A stretch of DNA of 6,183 bases. It comes from Bacillota bacterium. Lineage in GTDB: Bacteria; Bacillota; Clostridia; UBA1381. The position numbers were made by a program, and so were the translations under genes. The stretch is taken from the NCBI GenBank assembly GCA_021203665.1, contig JAJQAT010000171.1, positions 1-6,183 of the forward strand, read 5' to 3'. Of this stretch, positions 6,076 through 6,183 are shown in pieces; the stretch's first letter is position 1, and each line of letters starts with the position of its first letter. The notes beneath the pieces were generated by a model. It ran no database searches, was not told where the DNA came from, and worked only from the letters and a program-made list of their open reading frames with translations.

Positions 6076-6093
6076 AAATAATGCAATTTACAA
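6065..6093 (-). promoter_or_regulatory. Candidate promoter of the DUF6273-like gene
   Basis: On the minus strand TTGTAA (6093-6088, four of six matches) is followed by a 17-bp spacer and TAAAAT (6070-6065, five of six matches). It points toward the DUF6273-like gene. The -10 lies inside the perfect palindrome. The region is A/T-rich, so chance matches are possible. Confidence 0.45.
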
Positions 6094-6159
6094 CTGAAAT
6101 TTAAAAATTTACCGAAAGCCTGCGTATTTCTGCCCCTCACAACAAAATTCCCCAAAATC

Positions 6160-6165
6160 TTGACA
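6160..6165 (+). promoter_or_regulatory. Possible -35 box of a gene beyond the right edge
   Basis: A perfect TTGACA lies 18 nt from the window end. A -10 box at 17-bp spacing would begin at 6183, the last base shown, so it cannot be checked. If real, a plus-strand gene starts just outside the window, divergent from the DUF6273-like gene. Confidence 0.3.
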
Positions 6166-6183
6166 AACGTACGCTTTATGTGA

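Overview
The window looks like chromosomal DNA from an anaerobic member of the Clostridia (Bacillota), most likely a gut or rumen species. The reasons are a secreted beta-helix protein ending in a dockerin, a DUF6273-type surface protein with a C-terminal zinc ribbon, strong GGAGG-type ribosome binding sites, U-tract terminators, and GC-rich palindromic intergenic repeats of a kind I recall from Oscillospiraceae/Lachnospiraceae genomes. The taxonomic call is inference; there is no rRNA or other marker gene here.

Layout, left to right. (1) 2-2893 (+): a large secreted protein whose 5' end is cut off by the window edge. It has a signal-peptide tail, an acidic linker, a GGT-repeat beta-helix, several beta-sandwich regions and a C-terminal dockerin. 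A perfect intrinsic terminator follows it. (2) About 2985-3630: a gene-free patch made of palindromic, MITE-like repeat units in both orientations, with terminal motifs CCCTCATCCG / CGGATGAGGG. (3) 3655-4477 (+): a consensus promoter, a good RBS and a complete 253-residue alpha/beta hydrolase resembling the feruloyl (cinnamoyl) esterases of rumen bacteria. (4) 4513-4547: a 14-bp-stem hairpin shared as terminator by two convergent genes. (5) 4560-5855 (-): a 431-residue protein with a signal peptide, a DUF6273-like extracellular domain, one membrane segment and a cytoplasmic zinc ribbon. (6) 5868-6183: gene-free DNA upstream of that minus-strand gene. It holds a minus-strand terminator hairpin, a 109-bp imperfect inverted repeat, a perfect 23-bp palindrome and a candidate minus-strand promoter whose -10 box lies inside that palindrome. 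A lone TTGACA at the right edge may be the -35 of a gene beyond the window.

How the parts fit: the dockerin protein and the esterase would suit a plant-fibre degrader (cell-surface or complex-bound protein outside, hydrolysis of imported feruloylated fragments inside), but they have separate transcription units and the link is only thematic. The part that known features explain least is the leader of the DUF6273 gene. There, operator-like palindrome, promoter, long stem-loop, terminator, RBS and start codon follow one another in the order expected for repressor control plus transcription attenuation.
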